DNA of 64,000 bases from Cucumis sativus (Eukaryota > Streptophyta > Magnoliopsida > Cucurbitales > Cucurbitaceae). Positions 1-9,826 of the stretch are shown piece by piece (the stretch's first letter is position 1; every line of letters starts with the position of its first letter). The position numbers and the translations under genes are program-made. Location of the stretch: the NCBI RefSeq assembly GCF_000004075.3, contig NC_026658.2, positions 13,504,075-13,568,074 of the forward strand, in the 5' to 3' direction. The notes beneath the pieces are model-generated. The model was not told the DNA's origin, did no database searches, and saw only the letters and a list, made by a program, of their open reading frames with translations.

Positions 1-75
1 GGGCATTCGAACCACAGACCTCACCTCATGGTTACTAATACAATACTCGGATGCTAGTTGAGCTAAACTCTTCTT
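1..75 (-). repeat. tRNA-like SINE fragment, cut by window edge
   Basis: Read on the minus strand, this stretch has a pol III A-box-like motif (TAGCTCAACTAGCA, near 52-65) and a B-box-like motif (GGTTCGAATGCC, near 3-14) at tRNA-like spacing. A related, more decayed copy in the same orientation lies at 36098-36160. It falls in the intron downstream of the last visible oligoribonuclease exon. I read it as a tRNA-derived SINE head rather than a working tRNA, because I could not fold a cloverleaf. The far end is outside the window. Confidence 0.5.
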
Positions 76-334
76 GGCGAATTCAGGGGAAACTTTCAAT
101 AATGCAAATAGATCAGGCATGCGTAAACTGAATGAGGTATCATTGAATGTTAAGTAATATACAAAATATCATTTTTAAGGTGACATGATCTTCATTAAGA
201 AAATGAAAGCAGCAAAAAGTTGCTGAAGAACAGATAACGCAGGAGAAAGAATTTCTAAACTGAAACATTTACCTACTAACACACTGTATGTGCATGATAT
301 TATGAGAAAATAAAGAAGACTGCTTTGAGACTAC

Positions 335-3300
335 CTTCAAAAAAATAAAATCCATATAAACTGAATTTCCAGCCAAGTGTAGTTTATCGGTACAAACATG
401 TTTCTTCACAAATTGTATAACCTGCAGAATTACAAATGTCAGGGCATTAAATTTGACCAAAATGACAGACAACCAGATTACACACACATTTATGGCACCA
501 TAAGTGCATATCCTATTTTAGTCACTAAACTTCTAACACACTTGTTTTGTTCTCGATGCTATTAAATAATGCCTATTTTGATTCTTCCTACTAAGATTCT
601 ACTAGTGAGCCAGCCAACAGATTTATGCCTTGTAGTATATTTTTAAATGATCAGGCTCCTACATGGCTTAACTGACCCGTCACACATACAGATCAATTAG
701 GTTTTTATTCAGGTACGGTTTTGGCGTCAAAATTAGTGTTACGTGCTCATTCCATTGGTTATAGACACACCACAAATCCGTTAGTCCATTAATAGAATCT
801 TCGTTGCAAGTGGGAAATGGGTCCTACTTGAAAGTAAGGGATCAAAACACTTCAAGATCAAAATAGAACATAATTGAAAATTTAAGAACCAAATAGGATT
901 TAAACCCAAAATTTATCATAATAATATAAAGGTCAAATGACAATTTAAAATCAAAAGAACAAAATAAATCTTTTCTTAAGATAAAATGAAAGAATGCACA
1001 ATTTTTTTAAAAAAGGATCAAACGACATATATTAGTATAAATAAAAAACCTGGTAACAAAAATTAAAAAATTCAGAGGGGAGAAGGAAAAACATCATATA
1101 AATTTTTACATACCTGTTTTTCAGCTTCTCGTTCACTAATTGTACTTCGCAGTACTTTTTTTGTCAATCCTAAATCATAAATCACAATTTGTTTCATCCC
1201 CAAGAAAAAAAGTGAGGCAGAAAGCCAGGAGCCATTAAAATACGATGAAGTGCTCTATTGATTAAGCCTGTTGGTCCTTACCACTGGCTGCATGATGACT
1301 TTGACACCATTCTCCCATTTTATCTAGACATTCTTTTGATTGGTGAATCACTAAATCAGGACCCTAGAAAGATAAGTAGAATGCATAAAAATCATAACAA
1401 ACCACAAAGAAGCGATGAGATCAAGGTTGTAAGTTGCAACTTTTGAACTTCTCTCACTTGTGTCAGGGACATACAGAGGTCAGGATTCTTTTCAAACCTA
1501 TATTTTATTTAGTTTGCTCTCTTAAAAAAAAAATATTGTATTTTTCTTCTTTACTTTATTTACAAAAGGAAATTATTGACAGATCAAATATAAACAGGGA
1601 CGAGTATTTGGCAATAGTGTAGTGAAGTCAAAGAGAGTACAAAATTAAATCTCATAAACAAACAGTGGGGAATGCATGCATGGAAAACACTGTTGAATAG
1701 CCAATGGCAAAGATACCTCAACCAATTTGGTCAGGTTGCCATTGGTAATAATACAAGCTATCTCCAGTATTCTATCTGTTTCAACATTTAAACCTGCATA
1801 TAAGCCAAAAAAGGGTTCAACAATTCAAGATACTGTGGAGAAGACAAAAACTGATCTCAAAAGTCGCATTAAGACACTCAAATTGACAGTTCTAAAATTA
1901 TTTGGAAAGGAAAGCCTAATTAGAGGCATTAACTCTCAACTCCCCATCCCAAATGTTTTATAGTCTGCTCCTGGTGTCTTTTGAAAATAAGATCTTATAA
2001 TTGATCAACAATCAATAGGCCTTCTTTTCTGGACAAAGATGTTGCATAAAATAGTAAACAGAATCTAACAGAAGTCTAACTAGAATTTTGATTGCACCTG
2101 ACTAAGAAAGTAGAAACCTTATTTATTTGGGATGTCAGAAAATGCATTAAAAAAAAAAACAAATAAATAAATAAAAGAAAAGAAAAGAAAAGCATGCATG
2201 TAGTTTAACTCGAACATAACTTCACCTACTAGATAGTAGAGATAAGCTTGAACAAAAATATAGATGCTGCTAAATGATCACTTTTGTTGGTTGCAATTTC
2301 TTTTGCCCCAAAGCCTTGAGTGTGGCAGACACAGAAAAACCAACCTTGCAAGTTATAGTGGTTATATTTTGATTTTGATTTTTTTTTTTCTCTTTTGGGG
2401 AGGGGGTGGGATAGACAGCTTCATTGAAGTATGAAATTACCAAAAAGAAAAAAAAAATGAAGTCAATGTCATTGGCACAAAGGAAAACTAAAAGAAATGT
2501 ATGGAGAAAAATTTTGCACAAAAAAAGAGTAATAAAAACTTATAAACGATAAGTTGAATATCAACTCTGTTCAACCCTGGGTGAAGATAAATGTAATCAT
2601 AAAACTCCAAAAGCCTCCCCTGATAAACAGTGCCATCGAGTATAGGCTTAGGCATTATCACAGTGTAGAATTTAGAAACATGATGAATAACTGACCTTAT
2701 ATTGAAAAAAAAAATGAAGAACACAAGGCATAAAAAATAAAAATTAATAAAAGGAGGCTGCAACCTAGCAAAGAAAACAGGAAAAGTGAGTTTCTTATAA
2801 TCCCCTCTCACTCCTGAATCCATGTTATACAAGTATAAAGCTTAGCGATTAGCAATAGTTGTTAAGTACCAGTCATTTCCAAGTCAATCCAAACAAGAGG
2901 AAACTTGTAGTCTTCTGCAACTGCATTTGGTTGACCTTGTTTCTGTCTTTCTCCCGTCAGAATATCACCAGATATATTAACTTCCTTCTTTCTTTTTCCT
3001 GATCCATTAGTCAAACAACAGTGTCAAGGATTAAAAGGCAGTGGATCTTCTATAGAAAAAGAAATTCTCAGGACCATCAACCATTCTAACAACTAAGTAA
3101 TGTATCCTACTCACTGTACATGAAACGTCAATGGTGTTATCCATAAAAGAAGATGGATTATTACAATATACATCTCTGTGAAGGATTAATTTATCACAAA
3201 ACCAACAATGAGAAAAACCAAGTAAGAAAATAACTAAATATTAAGTGAAGAAACTAAGAGTATAGTACATAAAGAAACTATCTTATATGCCAATACACTG

Positions 3301-3686
3301 TTTCAATTAGTTTGGCAGCCTAGATTCATGGGGTTTCTGCCTTGTGAATATCCAGGAAGCCGTAGAAATCAAAACCAGGCAAGCAGGCACAAACAAACAA
3401 ACAAGAATAGTTTCAAATTCTAATACAGCTGGAGAGACTATCTGGGTCTAATCCCTATCAACGGATTCCTGAAGTTCTCATAATCTTCAACCTTGTAGTT
3501 GTAAAACATGAGAGTTAAGAAGAAGAAGAAGAAGAAGAGGTTAAATCAGGTTAGAAGTGAACCTGTTGGTGAAGGGTAAGAAACAGTAGCGTCATCTTTG
3601 GAGGAAGTAGAAAGAGCGGGAATTTGATCGTCTTCAGCGTCGAGCTCCAACAATGAAAACGCGTTCACAAGTGGTTTCATCGCCAT
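335..3686 (-). CDS. ORN: Oligoribonuclease (DEDDh 3'-5' exonuclease), 3' end outside window
   Basis: Small-RNA-degrading exonuclease that removes nucleotides from very short RNAs; plant members are thought to act in mitochondria. I join six exons on the minus strand: 3563-3686, 2870-2998, 1717-1793, 1282-1363, 1114-1169 and 335-421. All have GT-AG borders and phases that fit, giving 185 residues. The protein starts MAMKPLVNAFSLL at the first in-frame ATG of the reading frame. The N-terminal ~70 residues are not conserved and may hold a targeting signal. Exo motif I is WIDLEMTG (D80, E82), followed by DRILEIACIITNG, then KMGEWCQSHHAASGLTKKVL, then exo motif II LAGNSVYMDFIFL. Exo motif III and roughly 45 C-terminal residues expected for the family lie to the left of base 1. 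The family call is firm. Exon borders come from reading, not transcript data. Confidence 0.9.
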
Positions 3687-3959
3687 CGCTCGCTCTCTCT
3701 CTCTCTCCCCCAAAGTCTTGCCGCCACCAACTTCACCTTCCCCGTCAAATCCAATTTTCAGTCTACACTTAATTGGAAAATATGAAAAAAATAAAACAAC
3801 AATCAATTTATAATACACCAATTATATTTATATAAATATATAATTTTTTTAGTTCTCAGGTTCTTCGTCAAGTTTATAACATAATTGATCCCAAGTTCTT
3901 AAATTTTACTTTTTTTTTTTGTTAGTCCTTAAATTTTTAAAAATAAGTTTAAAAAGTCC

Positions 3960-4105
3960 TAAAATTATTTTATGTTTTTTAAAAACAATTATATGATATT
4001 TAAAATTAGAAGAATAACTTATAAAATTATGTTCTTTTTATAACTATTTTTAAAATTTTAAATATCATAGAATTATTTTTAAAAAATCAAACATAAAATA
4101 GAACA
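3960..4105. repeat. Imperfect inverted repeat (hairpin, MITE-like)
   Basis: The left arm contains ATATGATATTTAAAATT (about 3992-4010). The right arm contains AATTTTAAATATCATAGAATT (about 4050-4075). Flanking runs on both sides (TTATGTTTTTTAAAAA and its counterpart) extend the arms to roughly 50-60 bases around a short loop. It looks like a degenerate foldback or miniature inverted-repeat element. I found no clear target duplication. Confidence 0.5.
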
Positions 4106-4469
4106 TATTTCTTAAAATGGAGAGATTAAAATGTCATAACAAGTAGTAGTGCACTGTCTCATTTCACAAGACGTGGAAAACCCTATATGGTTATGTGACA
4201 AAGGAGGACTTACCCCTATGATTGGAAACACTTCTCTCCAAATGAAATTCTTCAAGAAGCAAAAGCCTTCCAAGGGCACAAAAACCTCCCACCGTAATAC
4301 AAAACAAGAAAAGATAAAATAAATCTATGCTCATTTGCTGGAATGGGAAGAATTCTTTGACTTACGGGAAGACTCGAAAATAACCAACCTACTCCTAAAT
4401 AAATATAATATCATCTGAATTATGTGGAATGATGAACAACGCACAACAAAACAAATGTTCTCTCCATAG

Positions 4470-4577
4470 AAATTATAATCCATGGTGTTATCTACTATAA
4501 ATTTATTTTTTATGAGTTTTCATACCCGAACGTTGTAGGGTTAAGAATGGTTTCAGACACTCGCGAATATAAAAAAT
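4470..4577 (+). repeat. Decayed SINE, same family as 45542-45766
   Basis: Successive blocks match the intact SINE in SMC3: an AATCCATGGTG block near 4480, a GAGTTTTC block, CGTTGTAGGGTTA near 4531 and GACACTCGCGAATATAAAAAA near 4555. The 5' A-box region and a middle segment are missing. Confidence 0.55.
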
Positions 4578-4929
4578 GAGAGACTAAAAATGTAAATTTT
4601 AAAAACTTAAGAATCAAATTGGTTTATTGTTATAAACCGTGGACTAAAATAAAATTTTAAAACTCATGGATCAAAATCACATATTTATCCAAATTTAAAA
4701 ACTATAAAAGATCTTTTTAAATAGAAAATAATTAACTAAAATATTTTTTTCTGTTATGATAAACCTATAAATATGGATAATAGTTCGAAAGGAATTTTTC
4801 AAAATTATTTAAAAGGGTATATTCGTCAATTTTGAAAAACTGGACCGTTTGAATAATATATTACAATCCGATCGATTTGGTTCGAGAAAGGGTTTATTTC
4901 GTCCGAACCGGTTCGGTCATATATATATA

Positions 4930-4937
4930 ATATAAAC
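4930..4937 (+). promoter_or_regulatory. Probable TATA box of uL11m gene
   Basis: TATAAACC lies about 60 bases upstream of the uL11m ATG, inside a TATATATAATATAAA run. An AAACCCT telo-box-like core overlaps its end; such motifs are common in plant ribosomal-protein promoters. The transcription start is inferred to be near 4960. Confidence 0.45.
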
Positions 4938-4993
4938 CCTCTTCCCATTTCTTGATTCGATTTCACAGGGAAAGGAGGTTCCGGCGAACAGCT

Positions 4994-5461
4994 ATGGCCA
5001 CCTTGAAAGAGATTCTGACCAGACGACCCGTCGCTGCCACCATCAGGCTCACCGTCCCTGCTGGTGGAGCTCGCCCTGCGCCACCGGTGGGTCCAGCGCT
5101 TGGTCAATACCGGCTGAATCTGATGGCTTTCTGCAAGGATTTCAATGCCCGGACTCAAAAGTACAAACCCGAGACACCCATGGCCGTAACCATTACAGCT
5201 TTCAAGGACAACACCTTCGAGTTCACCGTCAAATCACCGTCAGTTACTTGGTACTTGAAGAAAGCTGCTGGGATCGAATCTGGGAGCAGCCGCCCAGGCC
5301 ACGTAGTCGCCTCCACGCTCTCAGTCAAGCACATTTATGAGATCGCTAAAGTCAAGCAGTCTGATCCTTATTGCCAGTACATGCCACTAGAATCCATTTG
5401 TAAGTCCATTATCGGCACTGCCAATAGCATGGGAATTAAAGTCCTTAACGAATTGGAGTAA
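4994..5461 (+). CDS. Mitochondrial large-subunit ribosomal protein uL11m
   Basis: Single-exon gene for a 155-residue uL11 protein of the mitochondrial ribosome, which forms the base of the stalk and GTPase-associated centre with 23S-type rRNA. The chosen start is ATG in GCTATGGCCACC (MATLKEILTRRP). An in-frame upstream ATG at 4952 would only add arginine-rich residues encoded in the probable 5' UTR. Visible uL11 hallmarks are the N-terminal proline- and glycine-rich loop (RPAPPVGPALGQ), the central TITAFKDNTFEFTVKSPSVTWYLKKAAGI segment and the C-terminal rRNA-binding SICKSIIGTANSMGIKV. The length and short N-terminus, with no long transit peptide, fit plant mitochondrial L11 rather than the longer chloroplast form or the cytosolic eL12 form. 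The neighbours are unrelated. Confidence 0.93.
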   Translation: MATLKEILTRRPVAATIRLTVPAGGARPAPPVGPALGQYRLNLMAFCKDFNARTQKYKPETPMAVTITAFKDNTFEFTVKSPSVTWYLKKAAGIESGSSRPGHVVASTLSVKHIYEIAKVKQSDPYCQYMPLESICKSIIGTANSMGIKVLNELE

Positions 5462-7567
5462 TGCAACAGCTAAATTTCTAGGGTTTTATTTTTCTCCTAT
5501 TGTTCTTCAGTATCTCGATTTAAATTGAGCGTTTTTTGCAGTCACCTACATCTTCTTACTGTGAATTAATGTTATTATTCCGTATGCTAAGTCGGCTATC
5601 TAATCCTGACAGTTTGAGTTTCTCTAGAAATTGAACCAATTCCAGCAATTTGCTCCTGAATGTCAAAGAAAATGGGGCTAGGATAATAGCTAAATAAAAG
5701 TGCTTTTTTTTTCCATTAGATTTTGCTATTGAACAATGGCCATTCTGTGAGTTGTGAACTGATTTCATTTTGATGAACCAGTTAGTGATGAACTACCCCC
5801 AATTCAATATCTCTGGTCCAATTTACTGAATTTGATGAACTCTGTGAAACTGTTATTGTGGGTTTTCATGTTTAGCAGTAGTCTTGGTTCCTCATTCACC
5901 TCTCATCTCTTGTTGATTAGCTTAGTGGGATTGTATATGTGTTCTAGATGGACAACACTTATCTAACTCTTCCTAGTTCAATCATTAGTGGTCATCTACT
6001 GAGAATTAATTTTCTATACAGTAGAGTAAGGTTGATTTGTCCAGGTGCACGTAACTGGTTGGATGGACACTCACGGATATGAAAGAGAAAGATAGATAAT
6101 TGTTGTAGATAGCAGACTTGTAACATGAATTTTTGTAGAAAAAGATGTAAAGTTAACAACTCATTACATTTATAGCTTAGTTAGGAGCTGTTAGTTTGTT
6201 ACTTGTATCAAGTAAGAGTTTATGACAAATGACAAATATACAAGTCTTCTTTGTTAATCTTTGTTTCGCTCTTGATTTGGCATAAGATTTTCTTTTTTCA
6301 TGTCCTCTTTACATCGTCCATCTTTTCCAATTGAGAGCAATCATTGCCATGAATAATCTGATTGAGGAGATAAGAGTGTGAATCCTTTTGATTCATCTCT
6401 CCCTGATGCTTCAACTATCAGCATTAGATTAAATTACAACACAACCAAACACTACAATGCAAATTTCTTCTTCCCTCAGTCCTAAATCATCAGGATCCGT
6501 CGTTTTGAGTGTTGTGATGATGCTTCGTGATTTGTTCTTATACTGTTATTGGATTCTTTGCTTGTTTGATGGTAACAACTGTAGGTGATGAATATACAAA
6601 TCCGTGAGTTAAAAGATTTTAGTTATAACAACAAGAAGCATGATGATATTCTAAAGTGTTTTGACTTTGAGTTTAAATTAGTGATAGAGAAGAGAATGGT
6701 TGCTCTAATTGCTCTTGCTGTAGATATGCATCCATGTGGGTATTTTGGGCTTGCTTGAATTTTTGAAAAATAGAACACATCTATGCTCCCTAGACTAGGG
6801 CATTCGATGAAATTTGCATCTTTGATCAGATCGTTAATGTTTATTAATTAATTGAAAATTTTAATTTGATTTTTATAGTTTGGAAAAACAATGAAACTTA
6901 ATTAATTAATTTGAATTAGTAAACAGATATTAACAATATAAGCAAAAGTTGAGTACTTGGTAAAAAAAAAAGGGTTGAGATTATGAACAACAAGTTCAAA
7001 ACAAAAGGGAAAAAAACAAGAAACAAAAGAGTTGGCACAGAATCTCCTGCTCGTTTGTAAAAGACTGGCCAAAAAGCCAAGAAAAAGTGATTGTAATGGA
7101 TAGTATTCAAGTATACTGTATACACCAATATTCCAACAAAATCTATTTCTATCCAACTATAGGAAGAGCTATTATATACACTAAGAATAATTAAGAGTAG
7201 TACAGAATGTGCTTATATATTTGATGGTTTGAATATAATAAAAGAGAGGAAGTCAGTGTTGAATATTAAATAAAAGCAGAAAAGAGAAAGGAGAGAAGAT
7301 ATTGTGTATCACTTACCAATCAAACATACATTCTAAAAGAATTGATGATGAGCTATTATTAAAAAGAATATGACTTCAGTCTTTACATTCAAAATCTTAT
7401 ATTGTCTTCTTATGTTTCAATGTGTCTCAAGAGGAAGAGGAAGAGGAAATTTGGTTTTAAAAAAGAAAACAATGAAATCTTTGAATATGAGGAAGTTCAT
7501 ATCATAGAACCCTAAAATAATTGGTTGACGTATTGATGAAGGTAAAAAAAAGTAAAATTTTGTAGGA
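5462..7567. other. Intergenic, convergent gene ends, SINE remnant
   Basis: This holds the 3' region of uL11m (plus) and the 3' region of the 7568-8011 gene (minus). The only structure I recognise is a decayed SINE at about 5915-6100. The rest is AT-rich with no reading frame of coding character. Confidence 0.5.
5915..6100 (+). repeat. Decayed SINE, same family as 45542-45766
   Basis: Order and content match the intact SINE. There is an A-box remnant (TTAGCTTAGTGGG near 5920), a B-box remnant GTTCAATC (near 5978), TGGTCATCTACTGAGAATTAATTTTCTA, then CCAGGTGCACGTAA and GGACACTCACGGATAT (near 6064) followed by an A-rich tail. A middle piece is deleted. Confidence 0.6.
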
Positions 7568-8011
7568 TTAAGTTTCTCTTTGCGATGGAGTCCTCCAGAA
7601 GCCAGTTCCGTAAAATCGTTCCCACATCTCCTTCTCCAATTCAATATCCTCCGATGACAAATACGAGGACGGAAGCGATTCTCCCCAATCCTCTTTTTCA
7701 CCACCACCATCATCATTCCCGGCCCACTCCTTACCTCCCGCCCCCGCGTTTTTCTTTGCGATCTCCCGTCGTTTTCCCCTCTTATTCCACACTTTCTTGC
7801 AGAGTCCTACTGGAACTTTATACACCGTCAATATCAGAAGATTCATCATACTGCATGGAAAGCAACAACATATTGCCGCGCACTCCGCTGCTGTTCCACC
7901 GGCAACCTCCGCGAACCGGCGCTTTTCTTTAACTCTGTTGCCTGATTTGTCTCTGAGTAGGGGTTGTTGGCGAGTACCTGGGGGCGATCGGAGGAGGACG
8001 CCCTGATTCAT
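7568..8011 (-). CDS. Uncharacterised plant protein with cysteine-rich hydrophobic segment
   Basis: Single-exon gene for 147 residues. The start is the only reasonable ATG (MNQGVLLRSPPGTRQQ). I do not recognise a function. The layout resembles a plant-only family that I recall being labelled 'pollen preferential protein'. It has a basic N-terminus, then GGTAAECAAICCCFPCSMMN running into a hydrophobic LLILTVYKVPVGLC (about residues 38-70), which could be a membrane-associated or palmitoylated patch. A basic linker (KKVWNKRGKRR), a glycine-rich acidic region and a conserved-looking tail MWERFYGTGFWRTPSQRE follow. Coding bias and GC content exceed the surroundings, and the opposite-strand frames are weaker. 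It is probably real. Confidence 0.7.
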   Translation of the reverse strand: MNQGVLLRSPPGTRQQPLLRDKSGNRVKEKRRFAEVAGGTAAECAAICCCFPCSMMNLLILTVYKVPVGLCKKVWNKRGKRREIAKKNAGAGGKEWAGNDDGGGEKEDWGESLPSSYLSSEDIELEKEMWERFYGTGFWRTPSQRET

Positions 8012-9826
8012 GATTGGATCGGGGATAGGTCAAGTTAAGCGCGTTGGATTACTGTGCATTAAGCAAACAGGGGAATGGGAATCCAGAAAGAAGAGATCGA
8101 AGAGGGATTGATTATTGTGGTGTTGTTCTTGAAGGAGGGTTATGGTGAGAAGATGAAGTGAAGGGGGAAAGTGAGGAAGAGGATGCGATTAATGGGAAGG
8201 AAAGATACAAAAATGGAAAAGGATTTGCAAAACTTTTGTGTGAAGATTTTTTGCTTATTTTCTTGGAGAGTATATGAATTTATATGGAAGTATGAAATAG
8301 TGAATTCAAAAGGTCAGACGTGTCCTCCACCACTCATTCAACACTTTCTCGCTAACACTAACACGAACCCCTTCAACACACACTCTCTCTCTCTTCTTAA
8401 TTTTTTTACTTTCATTTTCTTTTATTTCTTCTGTAACTAAAAATAATAATTAATATTCTCAATATGATATATATCAATTTTAAAAAATATTAAAATAAAT
8501 TAAAGTATTTATAGGCTTCTATCAATTAATATCACTAATAGAACATATCAATATCTATAAAATATTAAAATATTTATAGACTTCTATCAATTAATATCAC
8601 TAATAAAAACATAACATATCAATATCTATCAACCATGTTTACGTTACTAATAGAAACATATCATAATTTATTAAATATTTTATCAAATTTGTTATTTTTT
8701 ATCATTTTTCTAATCTAAATTATTTTGTTTATTATTATAGGAGGATGGTTAGTTCTTAAAAGTAAGAAAATTATAGTTTCATAATTAGTTTATTATTGGA
8801 CATAGTGAGGTTTTTTTTTTGTACTAGACTTACGTGAATATTGATTTCAAATCATAAGAGGTTTAAATTTCAATATTCTATAACCACATAACTCATAAGA
8901 GGTTTAAATTTGAATATTTTATAAGCACAAAATCGCACAAAATATTATCTCTTAAAAGTTTCCATGTCTGGCCTATTTGCATATTAAATAGCAAACCCTA
9001 AACCCTAATATATAGTATTATGTTTCAATTAAATCACATCATTTTTATTTTATTACAAACAATTGAGAAGATTTTAAAAAAATTGATAGGAAGGATAATA
9101 AAAACCCAGAAAAGAAGAAGAAGAAGAAAAATCTTAAATGTGGGGATACATATGCGATTCATGTAAGGAGAGGCGTCGTTATCGTTCCAATATAAGAATG
9201 AAAAGGACAAAAATGGAGGTCATTGGCAGTAATGGGAAAAATGACAAAGTGGATTTTGGTTTCCAGATAATTGAATTCAATTCAATGCTGCCCTACCACT
9301 TTTTTTTTTATTATTATTATTTATTAACTTCTAAGTCGTAACCAAGACCAAGACCATTTCCTTTTATTCATATCGATAATGTTGAGCAATTTCGTGTCCA
9401 CAGTCCACCCGCCCATTATTTGTTTATGTTTGTCCACAATCTTATACGTGGGAAAAACAAAAACTATATAGAGTCCATTTTGGTGTTCATGAATCCCCCA
9501 AGTCCCACCGCCTACTATTGCCTTTTATAATATTTCTTTATATATATGTATGTATATATATAGAAGTAACAAAAGATAGAAAAGAAAAAGGAATGAGTTA
9601 TTCTTCTAGACATGTATGTATAAAATTGATGATGAGTAAGAAATGAATTCATAAATCCTATAACTAATCACACAGTAGAGTGGAGGTTTGTTTACCAATA
9701 TGAGAGAAGAAGGGAGGAGGAGGAACAAAATGGTTAATTTTTCATAATCCTGAGGTTGAGGGAGTCAGTAGTGTGTTTGTTATACAAAAATTTAAATAAG
9801 GAGTAGTAAAAAGGCGAATCTCTTAC
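8012..9826. other. Intergenic: promoter of 7568-8011 gene, tandem repeat
   Basis: The left part should be the 5' UTR and promoter of the small minus-strand gene; a minus-strand TATA-like run sits near 8270-8290. A 65-bp tandem repeat occupies about 8506-8640. Near 8993-9008 there is a short CCCTAAACCCTAA (telomere-type) motif. Weak reading frames near 9138-9341 do not look coding. Confidence 0.5.
8506..8640. repeat. Two-copy 65-bp tandem repeat
   Basis: Copy 1 starts at 8506 (TATTTATAGGCTTCTATCAA) and copy 2 at 8571 (TATTTATAGACTTCTATCAA). They share TTAATATCACTAATA and ATATCAATATCTAT, with a small insertion in copy 2. The TCTATCA and ATCACTAATAG words recall the 'TCTATCAGTGATAG' dispersed repeat seen inside the element at 36741-36940. 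Confidence 0.7.

Larger units (their letters stand above)
3687..4993. other. Intergenic: divergent promoters, hairpin repeat, SINE remnant
   Basis: This is the region between the oligoribonuclease start (minus) and the uL11m start (plus), so it should hold both promoters. It is very AT-rich. It contains a long imperfect inverted repeat (about 3960-4105) and a decayed SINE (about 4470-4577). I see no gene. Confidence 0.6.

Noticed and set aside
2488..2832. 114-codon minus-strand frame inside the oligoribonuclease gene
   Set aside because: It lies in the intron between the DLEMTG exon and the DRILEIA exon. It does not match the family and would disrupt the phase.
7585..7932. 115-codon plus-strand frame with a His run
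   Set aside because: It is the antisense shadow of the 147-residue minus-strand gene, which has better composition and a conserved-looking tail.
8993..9008. Interstitial telomere repeat
   Set aside because: Only two CCCTAAA units, within the range of promoter telo-boxes and chance. A similar short run occurs near 59875.
9138..9341. 67-codon plus-strand frame (MWGYICDSCKERRR)
   Set aside because: It ends in a run of Phe/Tyr from poly-T and TTA repeats, and has no family match, splice context or coding bias.
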